This document shows, one piece after another, positions 1 through 7,876 of a DNA stretch of 64,000 nucleotides. Position numbers and translations under genes: made by a program. Source of the stretch: Candidatus Gastranaerophilales bacterium (lineage in GTDB: Bacteria; Cyanobacteriota; Vampirovibrionia; Gastranaerophilales; Gastranaerophilaceae); the NCBI GenBank assembly GCA_944325635.1, contig CALVBD010000002.1:124001-188000 (forward strand), read 5' to 3'. Below the pieces are notes generated by a model. That model did not search any database and was not told the DNA's origin. It was given only the letters and a program-made list of their open reading frames with translations. How positions within the stretch are numbered: the stretch's first letter is position 1; every line of letters begins with the position of its first letter.

Positions 1-2
1 GT

Positions 3-335
3 ACAGGTATTACCGAAGCCGGTGCGCTTGCCGGAATGTTTGCCGGTGAAGGATTAATGAAGCTTCACCTTGATAAATTTATTAATGCGGAAAATGTTAC
101 AAAAGCGGCAGGGCTGGCAGACAAAGCAAAATGGCTGAAACCTCTTGCAAAATTTATGAATAAAGCAGGCAACAACTCAAAGATAGCTGCTGTCATTAAG
201 GGGATAGTGTTTGTCTGTGGTTCTATGGGCTCCTACTCTCTCGGACAACAATTGGCAGATCACTATTCAGATAAAGTCAAAGCCAGTTTAGGAATAGAAC
301 CTGAGCCACAGCCAAAAATCAATCAAAAGGTCTAA
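3..335 (+). CDS. Unknown protein, 5'-truncated by window edge
   Basis: The frame is open from position 3 to the stop at 335, so the gene starts upstream of the window; the internal ATG at 36 is probably not the start. The visible part has a small-residue (Gly/Ala) rich beginning, a basic amphipathic middle and a hydrophobic stretch (AAVIKGIVFVCGSMGS) that could cross a membrane, then a charged Pro/Gln/Lys tail. I do not recognise the family. It may be a lineage-specific membrane protein. The next gene has its own promoter, so the two are probably not in one operon. Confidence 0.6.
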   Translation, partial: TGITEAGALAGMFAGEGLMKLHLDKFINAENVTKAAGLADKAKWLKPLAKFMNKAGNNSKIAAVIKGIVFVCGSMGSYSLGQQLADHYSDKVKASLGIEPEPQPKINQKV

Positions 336-353
336 TCCCTTTTTCGCGTAATA

Positions 354-362
354 TGTTATAAT
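354..362 (+). promoter_or_regulatory. Extended -10 promoter (TGTTATAAT), near-leaderless
   Basis: TGTTATAAT ends 10 bases before the ATG at 373, which places transcription start within a few bases of the start codon. No Shine-Dalgarno sequence is present between them. The same arrangement is seen before the genes at 3885 and 20215. Confidence 0.6.
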
Positions 363-372
363 TTATATTGTA

Positions 373-1251
373 ATGCGAAAGATTAGTCTTGTATTTTTAA
401 TATTTATTTTAACTATATTTATACCTAATCCGGCAAATGCTATTAAAATAGGCTTGCAGACAGGTGTTGACCGAATTGGTGTAGGCTCCTCCAATGCAAC
501 CTCTCTCATAGATGCCAATACAAATAAAACTATTGTTAAAATTGATGCAATGAAAGGGTATGAGATAGTTCCTTACAAAAATACCATGGCCATTCGTCTT
601 GACGGGAAATTTTACCAGATTTATTCGGATAATATTGTCCTGAAACCTGCCGAAGGCGGTTTTATAAGTGCAAAAAATAAATGGTACCGCGGTCATTTAA
701 TTATTCAAAATAAAAATAAAAAATTAACAGTAATAAATGATGTCAGTTTAGAAGATTATATAAAAGGAGTGGTTCCCTCTGAAATGCCGTCAGGCTGGGA
801 GTTGGAAGCCTTAAAAGCTCAGGCAATTGCCGCAAGAAGTTATGCTCTTGCAAATCTCGGTAAACGTGCCTCATTAGGGTATGACTTAAAAGATACTCCT
901 GAAGACCAGGCGTACGGCGGAGCTTCTGCCGAAACCTCAAAAACAAACCGTGCGGTTGATGAAACAAGCGGCTTAGTCCTAACTTATAATTATAAAGTTG
1001 TATCAGCATTCTATTCTGCCTCTGCAGGCGGACAAACAGTTACGGCAAAAGAAGCCTGGGGAAATGATGTTCCTTATGTGCGTTCGGTTCCGTCTTTTGA
1101 TGACAATGTTAAAAAGAACGGGCACGGTATAGGTATGTCGCAGCATGGTGCAAATAACCTGGCAAAACAGGGATATAATGCTTATCAAATTTTAAATTAT
1201 TTCTATAAAAATATAAAATTTGCCCGTGCCAATAATACTTCTATAAATTAA
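373..1251 (+). CDS. SpoIID/LytB-domain cell wall protein
   Basis: 292 residues. An N-terminal signal peptide (about 1-23, ending ANA) sends it across the inner membrane. The SpoIID domain follows: YIKGVVPSEMP then AQAIAARSYAL at about 128-155, AFYSASAGG at about 215, and the terminal block GHGIGMSQHGA at about 249-259. SpoIID proteins are peptidoglycan lytic transglycosylases, and LytB relatives enhance amidases, so a role in wall remodelling is likely. The segment between PYVRSVPSFDD and GHGIGMSQ is shorter than in the family members I know, where tens of residues separate these blocks. It appears to be a single gene with its own near-leaderless promoter. Confidence 0.88.
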   Translation: MRKISLVFLIFILTIFIPNPANAIKIGLQTGVDRIGVGSSNATSLIDANTNKTIVKIDAMKGYEIVPYKNTMAIRLDGKFYQIYSDNIVLKPAEGGFISAKNKWYRGHLIIQNKNKKLTVINDVSLEDYIKGVVPSEMPSGWELEALKAQAIAARSYALANLGKRASLGYDLKDTPEDQAYGGASAETSKTNRAVDETSGLVLTYNYKVVSAFYSASAGGQTVTAKEAWGNDVPYVRSVPSFDDNVKKNGHGIGMSQHGANNLAKQGYNAYQILNYFYKNIKFARANNTSIN

Positions 1252-1351
1252 CATAAGCGCCGTGCCTGCTGTCACAACGCTTTTTGAGTATGTATAGTGC
1301 TAAATTCCTTGTATATTAAGAAATTTTTTCTTTAAAAACCCTAAAACCCTC

Positions 1352-1379
1352 TTGTCAAAAACAAATAACGTGCTATAAT
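1352..1379 (+). promoter_or_regulatory. Promoter of the HU gene
   Basis: TTGTCA at 1352-1357 and TATAAT at 1374-1379 with a 16-base spacer and a TGC extended -10. The implied 5' leader is about 70 bases. The gene has a strong ribosome site (AAGGAGG) just before the ATG at 1457. Confidence 0.7.
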
Positions 1380-1456
1380 AAATCTGTCGAATACATAAGC
1401 ATGCGGAGAAAATGGTTTCTCTATTTACCGTTTGCTAAAGGAAGAAGGAGGTTCAG

Positions 1457-1729
1457 ATGAACAAAGAAGAATTAGTAAAAGAAGTATCCAAAAAAGCAAA
1501 AGTTTCTCAAAAAGCAACTGCTGATGTTGTAGCTGCTGTTTTGGAAACAATTGAAAAAACAGTTTCAAAAGGTAAAAAAGTTACTTTGGTTGGCTTCGGT
1601 ACATTTGAAGCTAGAAAAAGAGCTGCTAGAACTGGCCGTAACCCACAAACAGGTGCAGAATTAAAAATCGCTGCAAAAACAGTTCCGGCATTTTCTGCAG
1701 GTAAAAAATTCAAAGAACTTGTAAAATAG
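1457..1729 (+). CDS. hup: HU family DNA-binding protein
   Basis: 90 residues, the normal length for HU. It matches throughout: MNKEELVKEVSKKAKVSQK at the start, VTLVGFGTFEARKRAARTGRNPQTG forming the beta arms that hold the DNA minor groove, and KIAAKTVPAFSAGKKFKELV at the end. HU is an abundant dimeric nucleoid protein that bends DNA. The gene is single, with a strong promoter, a consensus ribosome site and its own terminator, as expected for a highly expressed protein. HU cannot be told from IHF-type paralogues with certainty, but the conserved residues favour HU. Confidence 0.96.
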   Translation: MNKEELVKEVSKKAKVSQKATADVVAAVLETIEKTVSKGKKVTLVGFGTFEARKRAARTGRNPQTGAELKIAAKTVPAFSAGKKFKELVK

Positions 1730-1745
1730 TTTTGAAAAAACAATT

Positions 1746-1779
1746 AAAAAAGAGTCTGACAGTGTTCAGGCTCTTTTTT
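1746..1779 (+). terminator. Rho-independent terminator after HU
   Basis: AGAGTCTGA and TCAGGCTCT pair around a six-base loop (1751-1774) and run into a T tract, 17 bases after the HU stop. Confidence 0.85.
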
Positions 1780-1943
1780 GTTGGAATATTTTTGAAAAGC
1801 TGGTCCTACCAACTTTGTATATTATTAAGATATGTAAAAGATATATGATATATATGTTATATGAATAAGGCAAAGTGGAATAGATATAATATAACCATTT
1901 TCTTTATTTTCTCCTACACACTAACCTTTTACAAATTGAGATA

Positions 1944-1967
1944 AGCCGTCTTCGGATGGCTTTTTTT
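1944..1967 (+). terminator. UUCG-loop terminator without an obvious gene
   Basis: AGCCGTC, loop TTCG, GATGGCT, then seven T. The region 1780-2004 holds no recognisable protein gene. A TATAAT at 1885-1890 lies about 60 bases upstream, so a short untranslated RNA of roughly 70 bases is possible, but nothing else supports it. Confidence 0.6.
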
Positions 1968-1981
1968 CTGTTTTGTATTAC

Positions 1982-2010
1982 TTGAAAAAGTCTGAATAAT
2001 AGTATATAAT
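1982..2010 (+). promoter_or_regulatory. Promoter of the poly-G pseudopilin at 2030
   Basis: TTGAAA at 1982-1987 and TATAAT at 2005-2010 with a 17-base spacer. A GGAGG ribosome site lies before the ATG at 2030. The expression signals of this frameshifted gene are therefore intact. Confidence 0.7.
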
Positions 2011-2029
2011 TAATAAAAAGGAGGAATTT

Positions 2030-2758
2030 ATGAAAACTGTTGATATGACTGGATTTACGGGGGGGGGGGCAGCTTGAATTAAAGCTCCGGAATGGATTTA
2101 CGCTTGCAGAAACTCTTATTACCATTGGTATTATTGGGATAGTTGCTTCAATGACTTTGCCTGCAATAACGGCTAAAACCGAAAAACAACAAACGATTGC
2201 AAAGCTTCAAAAAGTATATAGCGTTCTTTCTCAGGGAATAAAACGTTCGGAAGTTGATAACGGAGAAATTTCCGAATGGCCTACAGGCTCTTCTATTACT
2301 GATGTAAACGCTTATTATAATAAATACTGGCGGCCTTATTATAAAAACCCAAAAATTTGTCAAACAGCTGTTTCTTGTGGGTATTCAAATAATAATGCGT
2401 GGGTAAATTTGAATGGTCAAAGGACTGGATGGTATGTTTCAACAAAGGAAAGCAGGGTTTTATTTATGCTTTCTGATGGTACATTGATTTTTAATCCGAG
2501 AAATACTACAGATTTGCAGGGGGAGCCGGCTTATGTTAATTATTTTTATGTTGACATAAACGGTCCAAAAATCCGAATGTATTAGGTAAGGATGTATTTA
2601 TTTTTACTATTTCAGACAAGAAACTTTTAAGACCTTACGGATATAACAAAGCATATAAAGATCTGAACTGCAGCAGGCAAAGTTCAGGGAATATGAATGA
2701 CTGTACGGCAAAGATAATAGCAGACGGCTGGAGGATAAAAGATGATTATCCGTGGTAA
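2030..2758 (+). pseudogene. Pseudopilin gene, out of frame at an 11-G tract and again at an A5 run
   Basis: As written, translation from ATG 2030 gives MKTVDMTGFTGGGAA and stops at 2075. Removing one G from the tract 2059-2069 joins this leader to QLELKLRNGFTLAETLITI, a type IV prepilin/pseudopilin N-terminus with Gly before Phe+1 and Glu+5. The frame then continues to an early TAG at 2583. Adding one A to the run at 2567-2571 restores the family C-terminus (GKDVFIFTISDKK and a DCTAKIIADGW block) to TAA 2758. With both corrections the gene is 243 codons. Such proteins insert in the inner membrane and build pilus or secretion fibres after prepilin peptidase cleavage. It could be a phase-variable gene now off, a decayed copy, or partly a sequencing error. 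Confidence 0.8.
2059..2069 (+). repeat. Homopolymer of 11 G in the pseudopilin leader
   Basis: Eleven consecutive G directly after GGATTTAC. The following frame needs 10 (or 7 or 13) G. An identical 11-G tract in the same codon context lies at 21705-21715. Confidence 0.97.
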
Positions 2759-2763
2759 TAATT

Positions 2764-2791
2764 AAAAAGCGGCTATAAACCGCTTTTTTTT
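2764..2791. terminator. Bidirectional terminator between the pseudopilin and trpS
   Basis: AAAAGCGG and CCGCTTTT pair around a seven-base loop, with A and T runs on either side, so it can end both converging genes. Confidence 0.8.
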
Positions 2792-3791
2792 AATACATTT
2801 TTACAAGTTCTCGTACGTGTGTGAGAATCTTTTGGGCTTCTGTTCTTGCTTTTTTAGAACCTTCGTTTAAGATGTCTTTTACTTCGTCAATGTGGGTTTC
2901 ATAGTAACGACGTTTTTCTCTGATAGCCGCAAGTTTTTCGTTTATTAAGGTACCAAGCTGGCGTTTGCAGTCAGCGCAGCCGCGTTCACCTTTTTCACAT
3001 TCAGTGCGAACTTTTGCAACCTGTTCTTCTGTTCCGAAAATCTTCCAGTATTTGAAGGCAACTTCGCATTCATCAGGATGTCCGAGGTCTGTTTTTCTCA
3101 TACGGCTTCTATCTGTGATTGCTGTCATAACTTTTTTTGCTGTTTCTTCTTCTGTGTCGGAAATTTTTATGTCGTTTTTGAAAGATTTACCCATTTTGTT
3201 TCCGTCAAGACCGCAGATTAATGAACAGTGGTTAAGAAGCGGTTTAGGCTCATTAAAGAATTCTTCTTTATAAACCTGGTTAAATCTTCTTGCGATATCG
3301 CGGGTAATCTCAATATGCGCTACTTGATCGATTCCCACAGGAACGTGAGTAGCATTCATCATCATAATATCAGCACTCATTAAAACAGGATAACCAAGAA
3401 GCCCGTAACTCATTTGAGAATTTTGCCCCTCTTTTGAGCGCAGGATTTTAACCATATCTTTAAGGCACGGGTCACGTTCAACCCAGTTTTGAGGAGTAAT
3501 CATTCCAAGATAAACATTTAATTCAGCGATTTCAGGTACAAGTGATTGCACGTAAACCGTTGAAATATCGGGGTCAATTCCTGATGCAAGCCAGTCAATA
3601 GCGACATCAAGCGTATTTTCTTTTAAGCTTTCCGTGCTGTCGTATTTTGTCGTAAGAGCGTGCCAATCAGCTACAAAGAAAAAGCTGTCATATTTATGCT
3701 GTAATTCAACCCAGTTTTGAATAACACCGAGGTAATGTCCAAGGTGTAACTTTCCTGTAGGCCGCATTCCCGAAACTATTCTTTCTCTCAT
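2790..3791 (-). CDS. trpS: Tryptophanyl-tRNA synthetase
   Basis: 333 residues, usual for bacterial TrpRS, a homodimeric class I enzyme that charges tRNA-Trp with tryptophan using ATP. The HIGH-type motif is KLHLGH at 14-19, in the typical start SGMRPTGKLHLGHY. The KMSKS-type loop is NKMGKS at about 197-202. VADWHALTTKY and SADIMMMNATHVPVGIDQVAH are family blocks of the Rossmann domain and tryptophan pocket. It converges on the pseudopilin and shares its terminator. It is encoded alone. Confidence 0.97.
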   Translation of the reverse strand: MRERIVSGMRPTGKLHLGHYLGVIQNWVELQHKYDSFFFVADWHALTTKYDSTESLKENTLDVAIDWLASGIDPDISTVYVQSLVPEIAELNVYLGMITPQNWVERDPCLKDMVKILRSKEGQNSQMSYGLLGYPVLMSADIMMMNATHVPVGIDQVAHIEITRDIARRFNQVYKEEFFNEPKPLLNHCSLICGLDGNKMGKSFKNDIKISDTEEETAKKVMTAITDRSRMRKTDLGHPDECEVAFKYWKIFGTEEQVAKVRTECEKGERGCADCKRQLGTLINEKLAAIREKRRYYETHIDEVKDILNEGSKKARTEAQKILTHVRELVKMY

Positions 3792-3849
3792 AACTTATTG
3801 TCCTCTCTGTATAACTGCCTTGTTAATTATACACGAAATATAAATTTTG

Positions 3850-3877
3850 TTGAATATTTCAGAAAAAATGTTATAAT
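3850..3877 (+). promoter_or_regulatory. Promoter of the envelope operon, near-leaderless
   Basis: TTGAAT at 3850-3855 and TATAAT at 3872-3877 with a 16-base spacer and extended TG. The TATAAT ends 8 bases before the ATG at 3885, so the first gene probably lacks a 5' leader. Confidence 0.65.
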
Positions 3878-3884
3878 AAAAACT

Positions 3885-4487
3885 ATGAAGAGGGTAGTAA
3901 TAATTCTGTTAATCGGAATGATGAGCTTATTTAATGTTTGTAAAGCAGCCGAAGAGCCGGTTATGGAAGATGTTAAACTTGATTTGCGCAGTTATGACGT
4001 AATAGAGGTGCCTGCCGGTACTTTTATTCCTGTTGTCAGTGCTCAGGAAATTTCAACGCAATACTGTCCTGTCGGGTACAAGGTGCGTTTTACTTCAACA
4101 AATGATTTATATATGCATGAAACTAATATAATCCCGCAGAACTCGGAATTTTACGGATATATAGAGCAAATTCACGAGCCTGTTGTCGGTACGAATGCTT
4201 CAATGATAATCAAGATAAATAAGGTTATCCTTCCTGACGGGTTTGAAATGCCTATAAGAGGATACATTTACACCGCAAATAATAATCTTATCGGAGGTGA
4301 AATGTCAGAACCTGCCTCATGGGTTAAAATGCCGCACTACCAGTCCGGAATAGGAAACAATACAACCCTCCAAATCCGTCCCGGACGTGATAGGAAGATG
4401 GGTAAGCATACGGTTATCACATCAGGTGAAAACAGGATTATTATTTTGTCGGATTCCGCCTGGATAACCCACACCTTAACAGATTGA
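3885..4487 (+). CDS. Secreted protein of unknown function, first gene of TonB/ExbBD cluster
   Basis: 200 residues from ATG 3885; a longer frame back to 3798 exists but runs through the promoter. The signal peptide is MKRVVIILLIGMMSLFNVCKA, and the protein is probably periplasmic. I do not recognise a named domain. A segment, VIEVPAGTFIPVVSAQEIST, resembles VVTVPAGQSMPAVVTMPLNS of the next gene, and both then describe a charged beta-rich region ending in a hydrophobic strand (ENRIIILSDSAWI here, NSNIELVLTQPI there). The two may therefore be distant paralogues. Their position ahead of tonB-exbB-exbD suggests an envelope role linked to that energised complex. Confidence 0.8.
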   Translation: MKRVVIILLIGMMSLFNVCKAAEEPVMEDVKLDLRSYDVIEVPAGTFIPVVSAQEISTQYCPVGYKVRFTSTNDLYMHETNIIPQNSEFYGYIEQIHEPVVGTNASMIIKINKVILPDGFEMPIRGYIYTANNNLIGGEMSEPASWVKMPHYQSGIGNNTTLQIRPGRDRKMGKHTVITSGENRIIILSDSAWITHTLTD

Positions 4488-4560
4488 CAAATCAAAAATC
4501 CGAAATAAAATGTTATTATTGAGTGATATGTGATTGTTTTTAAAGGAAGGGAACTTATTT

Positions 4561-5307
4561 ATGTTGAAAAGAAATATACTGATTGCGGCACTACTTGTGA
4601 GCGGCAGCGCGGCAATGGCAGCAGGAAATTATTCATATACTCAAAATACTCCTGCACCTCAATACCAGCAACAACCTACATATTACACACAGCCTAAAAT
4701 GACAGGAAATGAGACCCTGAGGGGGAGTGTTGTAACTGTTCCTGCAGGTCAATCAATGCCTGCTGTTGTTACAATGCCATTGAATTCAGCCAATTTAACT
4801 CTCGGACAGAATGTTACGCTGGCATTAGGGTCGGATTTTTATTATAATAATAATTTAATTGCTCCTGCAGGAAGTTCAATTACAGGAACAGTATTGGAAG
4901 TTTCCAAGGCCAAGCGCGGGAGTATGAACGGTAAATTAATGTTGAGATTTACTCAAATAGTTACGCCGTACGGAATACAAATTCCTATTTCCGCGATTGT
5001 CAAAACCAGCGACAATAGCGGTATGCTTATTGGCGGAACAAAAATGGACGTGGCTAAAGATTACGCAAAAGATTTAACGGTAGGCGCAGGTGCAGGAGCT
5101 GTATCAGGTGTAGTATTCGGTGCTCTTGCAGGTGGCGATATCGGTAAAGGCGCGGCTCTCGGTACTGCTGTTGGTGCCGGCGGCGGGCTTATTAAATCTG
5201 TATGGGATAAAGGAGATGATGTTGTCATCCCTGCAAATTCAAATATAGAATTGGTACTTACCCAGCCAATTACTGTTAACCCGGCAATATATAATTCAAA
5301 TTACTAG
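4561..5307 (+). CDS. Secreted glycine-zipper protein of unknown function
   Basis: 248 residues from ATG 4561, which has an AAGGAAGGG ribosome site; an upstream TTG at 4534 is unlikely. The signal peptide runs to about residue 21 (SAAMAA). A Gln/Pro/Tyr-rich spacer follows, then a beta-rich domain containing VVTVPAGQSMPAVV and TPYGIQIPISAIV, then a glycine-zipper stretch (GAGAGAVSGVVFGALAGG) at about 180-200 that could insert in a membrane, and the closing NSNIELVLTQPITV. This order recalls TrbI/VirB10-like or conjugation-type beta-barrel domains, but I cannot assign one. It lies in the probable operon with tonB. Confidence 0.8.
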   Translation: MLKRNILIAALLVSGSAAMAAGNYSYTQNTPAPQYQQQPTYYTQPKMTGNETLRGSVVTVPAGQSMPAVVTMPLNSANLTLGQNVTLALGSDFYYNNNLIAPAGSSITGTVLEVSKAKRGSMNGKLMLRFTQIVTPYGIQIPISAIVKTSDNSGMLIGGTKMDVAKDYAKDLTVGAGAGAVSGVVFGALAGGDIGKGAALGTAVGAGGGLIKSVWDKGDDVVIPANSNIELVLTQPITVNPAIYNSNY

Positions 5308-5389
5308 CCGGTCAGCCGATAATATTATTTTTTATTTCTGAATAATATTATAAAAGATTAGGGAAAAGGGTTGTAGATAGGTAAATAAA

Positions 5390-6640
5390 ATGTCAATCTT
5401 AGATAAATACAACAATAACTTATTAGAGGATGAGGAGTCTGAAGAAAATACAGGTTACACCACGCCTGCGGTTTTGCGCGAGGATAAAGAAGGCTTAACA
5501 CTGAAGAAATCCTTCTGGATTTCGGTTCTGCTTCACCCGTCGGCAGTGGGGGCGGTTTGGCTGATAACTTTAATTTTAATGCTTCTCGGCTTTAATTTGC
5601 ATCTGTTTGAAAAACCGAAACCTAAGATGAATGATATCGAATTCGTTCTTGTAGATAAGGAAGATACTCCGATAAATAAGAATACACCTTATCGTGCAGA
5701 TAGAAATTCGCGTGCGGGCGGACATCATGATCCTACAAGGAAAGTTTCAATGCCATCGACTCCGTCGGCGCCTGCTGCAAAGACAAGTACTCCGGCACCT
5801 GCGGCTCAGGCAAAACCAACTCCGGCGCCAAAACAAACTCCAAAACCTGCGGCTAAGCCTGCACCAAAACAGGTTCAAAAACCTGCTCCTGCAAAAAATC
5901 CTTTGCAGAATTTGCTCCAGAAACCTGTTGAAAAACCAACTCCGAAGCCGACACCACCGGCTCCAAAGGCTGTTGCTCCGGCAAAACCTAACCCGCCGAC
6001 AGCAAAACCTTCCATAAAGCCGCCTAATACACCAAAACCTGTTGCAAAGCCTTCCTCGGCATTTCAGGTTCCTGTACCTAAAGGCGGTACAACAGGCGGT
6101 CATTATGCTACAGGCCCAATAAGCGGCTCTGGAAAACTTGCAAAAGGCGGTGCCTCTCCTGCGATGGGAGGTTCAAGTGGCTCTTCGTCTGCTCATAAAT
6201 ATACACCGGCTCCTGTTCTTGCTCCGACCGGAGGTTCATCTGCCGGATCAAAACTCGCAAAAGGCGGTGGCGGAGGTTCCGGCTCCTACGGTAATCCGGG
6301 ACCGGGAAATCCAAACGGCAGACCGGGTATTGATGCAATCAGAGAACCTGATTTCGGGCCTTATATGAGAGAACTCCAGCGCCGTATTAAGATGAATTGG
6401 AACCCGCCTAAAGGAAACGAAAGCAAGCGTGTGGTTCTGTTATTTAAAATCGCTAAAGACGGCCGACTGCTTTCCTGCAGCGTATTTAAATCATCAGGGC
6501 TACCGAGCGCTGACAGTGCAGCTATAAACGCAGTTAAGCTTACTGCTCCGTTTAAACCGCTTCCGGCTGAGTTTAAAGGTCAAAGTATTGATATCCAATT
6601 TACTTTTGACTATAACGTATTCGGAGCGTCAGGATATTAA
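5390..6640 (+). CDS. tonB: TonB-like energy transducer
   Basis: 416 residues with TonB architecture: a short cytoplasmic start, one membrane helix at about 48-68 (SVLLHPSAVGAVWLITLIL), a long Pro/Lys/Ala-rich spacer at about 120-230, a Gly/Ser-rich linker, and a C-terminal TonB/TolA fold (about 320-416: YMRELQRRIKMNWNPPKG, then VVLLFKIAKDGRLLSCSVFKSSG). TonB proteins carry proton-motive-force energy from ExbBD to the outer membrane; TolA does so for envelope constriction. No TonB-dependent receptor is encoded in the window, so the partner is unknown and a TolA-like role is possible. The genes for ExbB and two ExbD follow directly. Confidence 0.88.
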   Translation: MSILDKYNNNLLEDEESEENTGYTTPAVLREDKEGLTLKKSFWISVLLHPSAVGAVWLITLILMLLGFNLHLFEKPKPKMNDIEFVLVDKEDTPINKNTPYRADRNSRAGGHHDPTRKVSMPSTPSAPAAKTSTPAPAAQAKPTPAPKQTPKPAAKPAPKQVQKPAPAKNPLQNLLQKPVEKPTPKPTPPAPKAVAPAKPNPPTAKPSIKPPNTPKPVAKPSSAFQVPVPKGGTTGGHYATGPISGSGKLAKGGASPAMGGSSGSSSAHKYTPAPVLAPTGGSSAGSKLAKGGGGGSGSYGNPGPGNPNGRPGIDAIREPDFGPYMRELQRRIKMNWNPPKGNESKRVVLLFKIAKDGRLLSCSVFKSSGLPSADSAAINAVKLTAPFKPLPAEFKGQSIDIQFTFDYNVFGASGY

Positions 6641-6736
6641 AAATTTTCCGCGTAAGCGGTCAATCCGCCGGCCGGAATTATACAGGCCGCGGCAAAATAA
6701 AAACAATGTAACTACTTAATAAAGAGGATTAAAACT

Positions 6737-7384
6737 ATGGAACTTTTACTTAACTCAATTAAATTGGACTGGCCGGTATTATTGCCGATACTGGTTTGTT
6801 CTATCCTTGTTGTTATGGTTGTGTTGAACAGAGTCTCTGTTTACAAGAGAAACAAAAGAGATGTTGTTCTTTTTATACCGAAACTTCAAAAGGAACTTGC
6901 AAAAAACAATCTTCAAGGCGCGCAAAATTTAGCTGTTCAATGCGGCGGCGTCATCGGTGAAGTTACAGAAGAGGCTGTCAGAATTTTTTCAGAACAGAGA
7001 AACGGTTTTTCACGTTCATTTGATATTGCGGCAGCACTTGCTACAAGAAAACTCGAAAGCCACTTAACAATCTTAGGTACAATCGGCGGTGTAGCACCAT
7101 TTTTAGGTTTGTTTGGAACAGTTGTTCGTATTCTTTATACATTCCAGGATCTCGCAACTCAGGGTAACCAATCAGCTGCTGTTGCAATGGGTATCGGCTC
7201 TGCATTGATTGCTACTGCTTTCGGTCTTGGGGTTGCGATTGTTGCGGTTGTTTTCTACAACTCTTTCCAATCCATTGTTAAACGTTATGAGGATGATTTC
7301 CAGTTGATTAAGCTTTTATTCTTAAGCTTTGTTGACTCAGAAAACGATAAATCAACAAAAACTTCGACAAACATTTCTATGTAG
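6737..7384 (+). CDS. exbB: MotA/TolQ/ExbB proton channel protein
   Basis: 215 residues with three membrane helices: about 13-31, about 108-131 (ILGTIGGVAPFLGLFGTVV) and about 147-172 (AVAMGIGSALIATAFGLGVA), the last two carrying the family signature. ExbB/TolQ forms a pentameric channel around ExbD/TolR in the inner membrane and uses the proton gradient to move TonB/TolA. It sits after tonB and before two exbD genes, and has a GAGG ribosome site. Confidence 0.93.
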   Translation: MELLLNSIKLDWPVLLPILVCSILVVMVVLNRVSVYKRNKRDVVLFIPKLQKELAKNNLQGAQNLAVQCGGVIGEVTEEAVRIFSEQRNGFSRSFDIAAALATRKLESHLTILGTIGGVAPFLGLFGTVVRILYTFQDLATQGNQSAAVAMGIGSALIATAFGLGVAIVAVVFYNSFQSIVKRYEDDFQLIKLLFLSFVDSENDKSTKTSTNISM

Positions 7385-7421
7385 TCCGTCAAGAGCGGAA
7401 AATTTTAAAGGAAAATCAAAA

Positions 7422-7874
7422 ATGGCAATGAGTTCAAAAAAAGGTAAAATGTTTACCGAAATAAATATCACACCTTTAACAGATATCTTTCTGGTATTGT
7501 TAATCATAATGATGGTAGTGGCACCAACATTTCAATCTATGGATAATGCAATTTCAGTTCCTGAAATCAACAGCGGTATCGCAATTGAACAGAAGAACGC
7601 TACTGTATCTATCACGAAAGAAGGTTTGATGTATATCAATGGCCGTGAAATTCAACCTGAGACGCTGACGGATGAACTTATTGCTTTAAAATCCTCTTTA
7701 GAAAAGCCTGAAGTTGTTGTAAAGGCTGATGAGCAGGTAAAAAGTTCCGAGATTATGAAGGTAATGAATGCGGCTCAGGATGCTGAGTATAAAAAACTTA
7801 TCGTGGCAGGTGAGCCGCTTACTAAAAAAGAACAAAAAGATTTACAAAAGCAGAATGAAAATCAGGGAGCATAA
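7422..7874 (+). CDS. exbD: ExbD/TolR family protein, copy 1
   Basis: 150 residues from ATG 7422, which follows an AAAGGA ribosome site; the frame is open further back, but into exbB. A single membrane helix carries the channel Asp at residue 21 (TEINITPLTDIFLVLLIIM). A periplasmic domain follows (VSITKEGLMYINGREIQPE, VVVKADEQVKSSEIMKVMNAA). The C-terminus has an unusual charged tail rich in Lys and Gln. Its neighbour at 7877 is a second ExbD; the two start blocks are nearly identical, which suggests an ancient duplication. Confidence 0.92.
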   Translation: MAMSSKKGKMFTEINITPLTDIFLVLLIIMMVVAPTFQSMDNAISVPEINSGIAIEQKNATVSITKEGLMYINGREIQPETLTDELIALKSSLEKPEVVVKADEQVKSSEIMKVMNAAQDAEYKKLIVAGEPLTKKEQKDLQKQNENQGA

Positions 7875-7876
7875 AT

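Noticed and set aside
1780-1970. Small RNA before the poly-G pseudopilin
   Set aside because: A TATAAT and a UUCG terminator are present, but no known RNA family is recognised and no conservation can be tested here, so it is listed only as a terminator.
5747-6103. Antisense and alternative-frame ORFs across tonB
   Set aside because: They arise from the Pro/Lys/Ala-rich low-complexity spacer of TonB and have no start signals.
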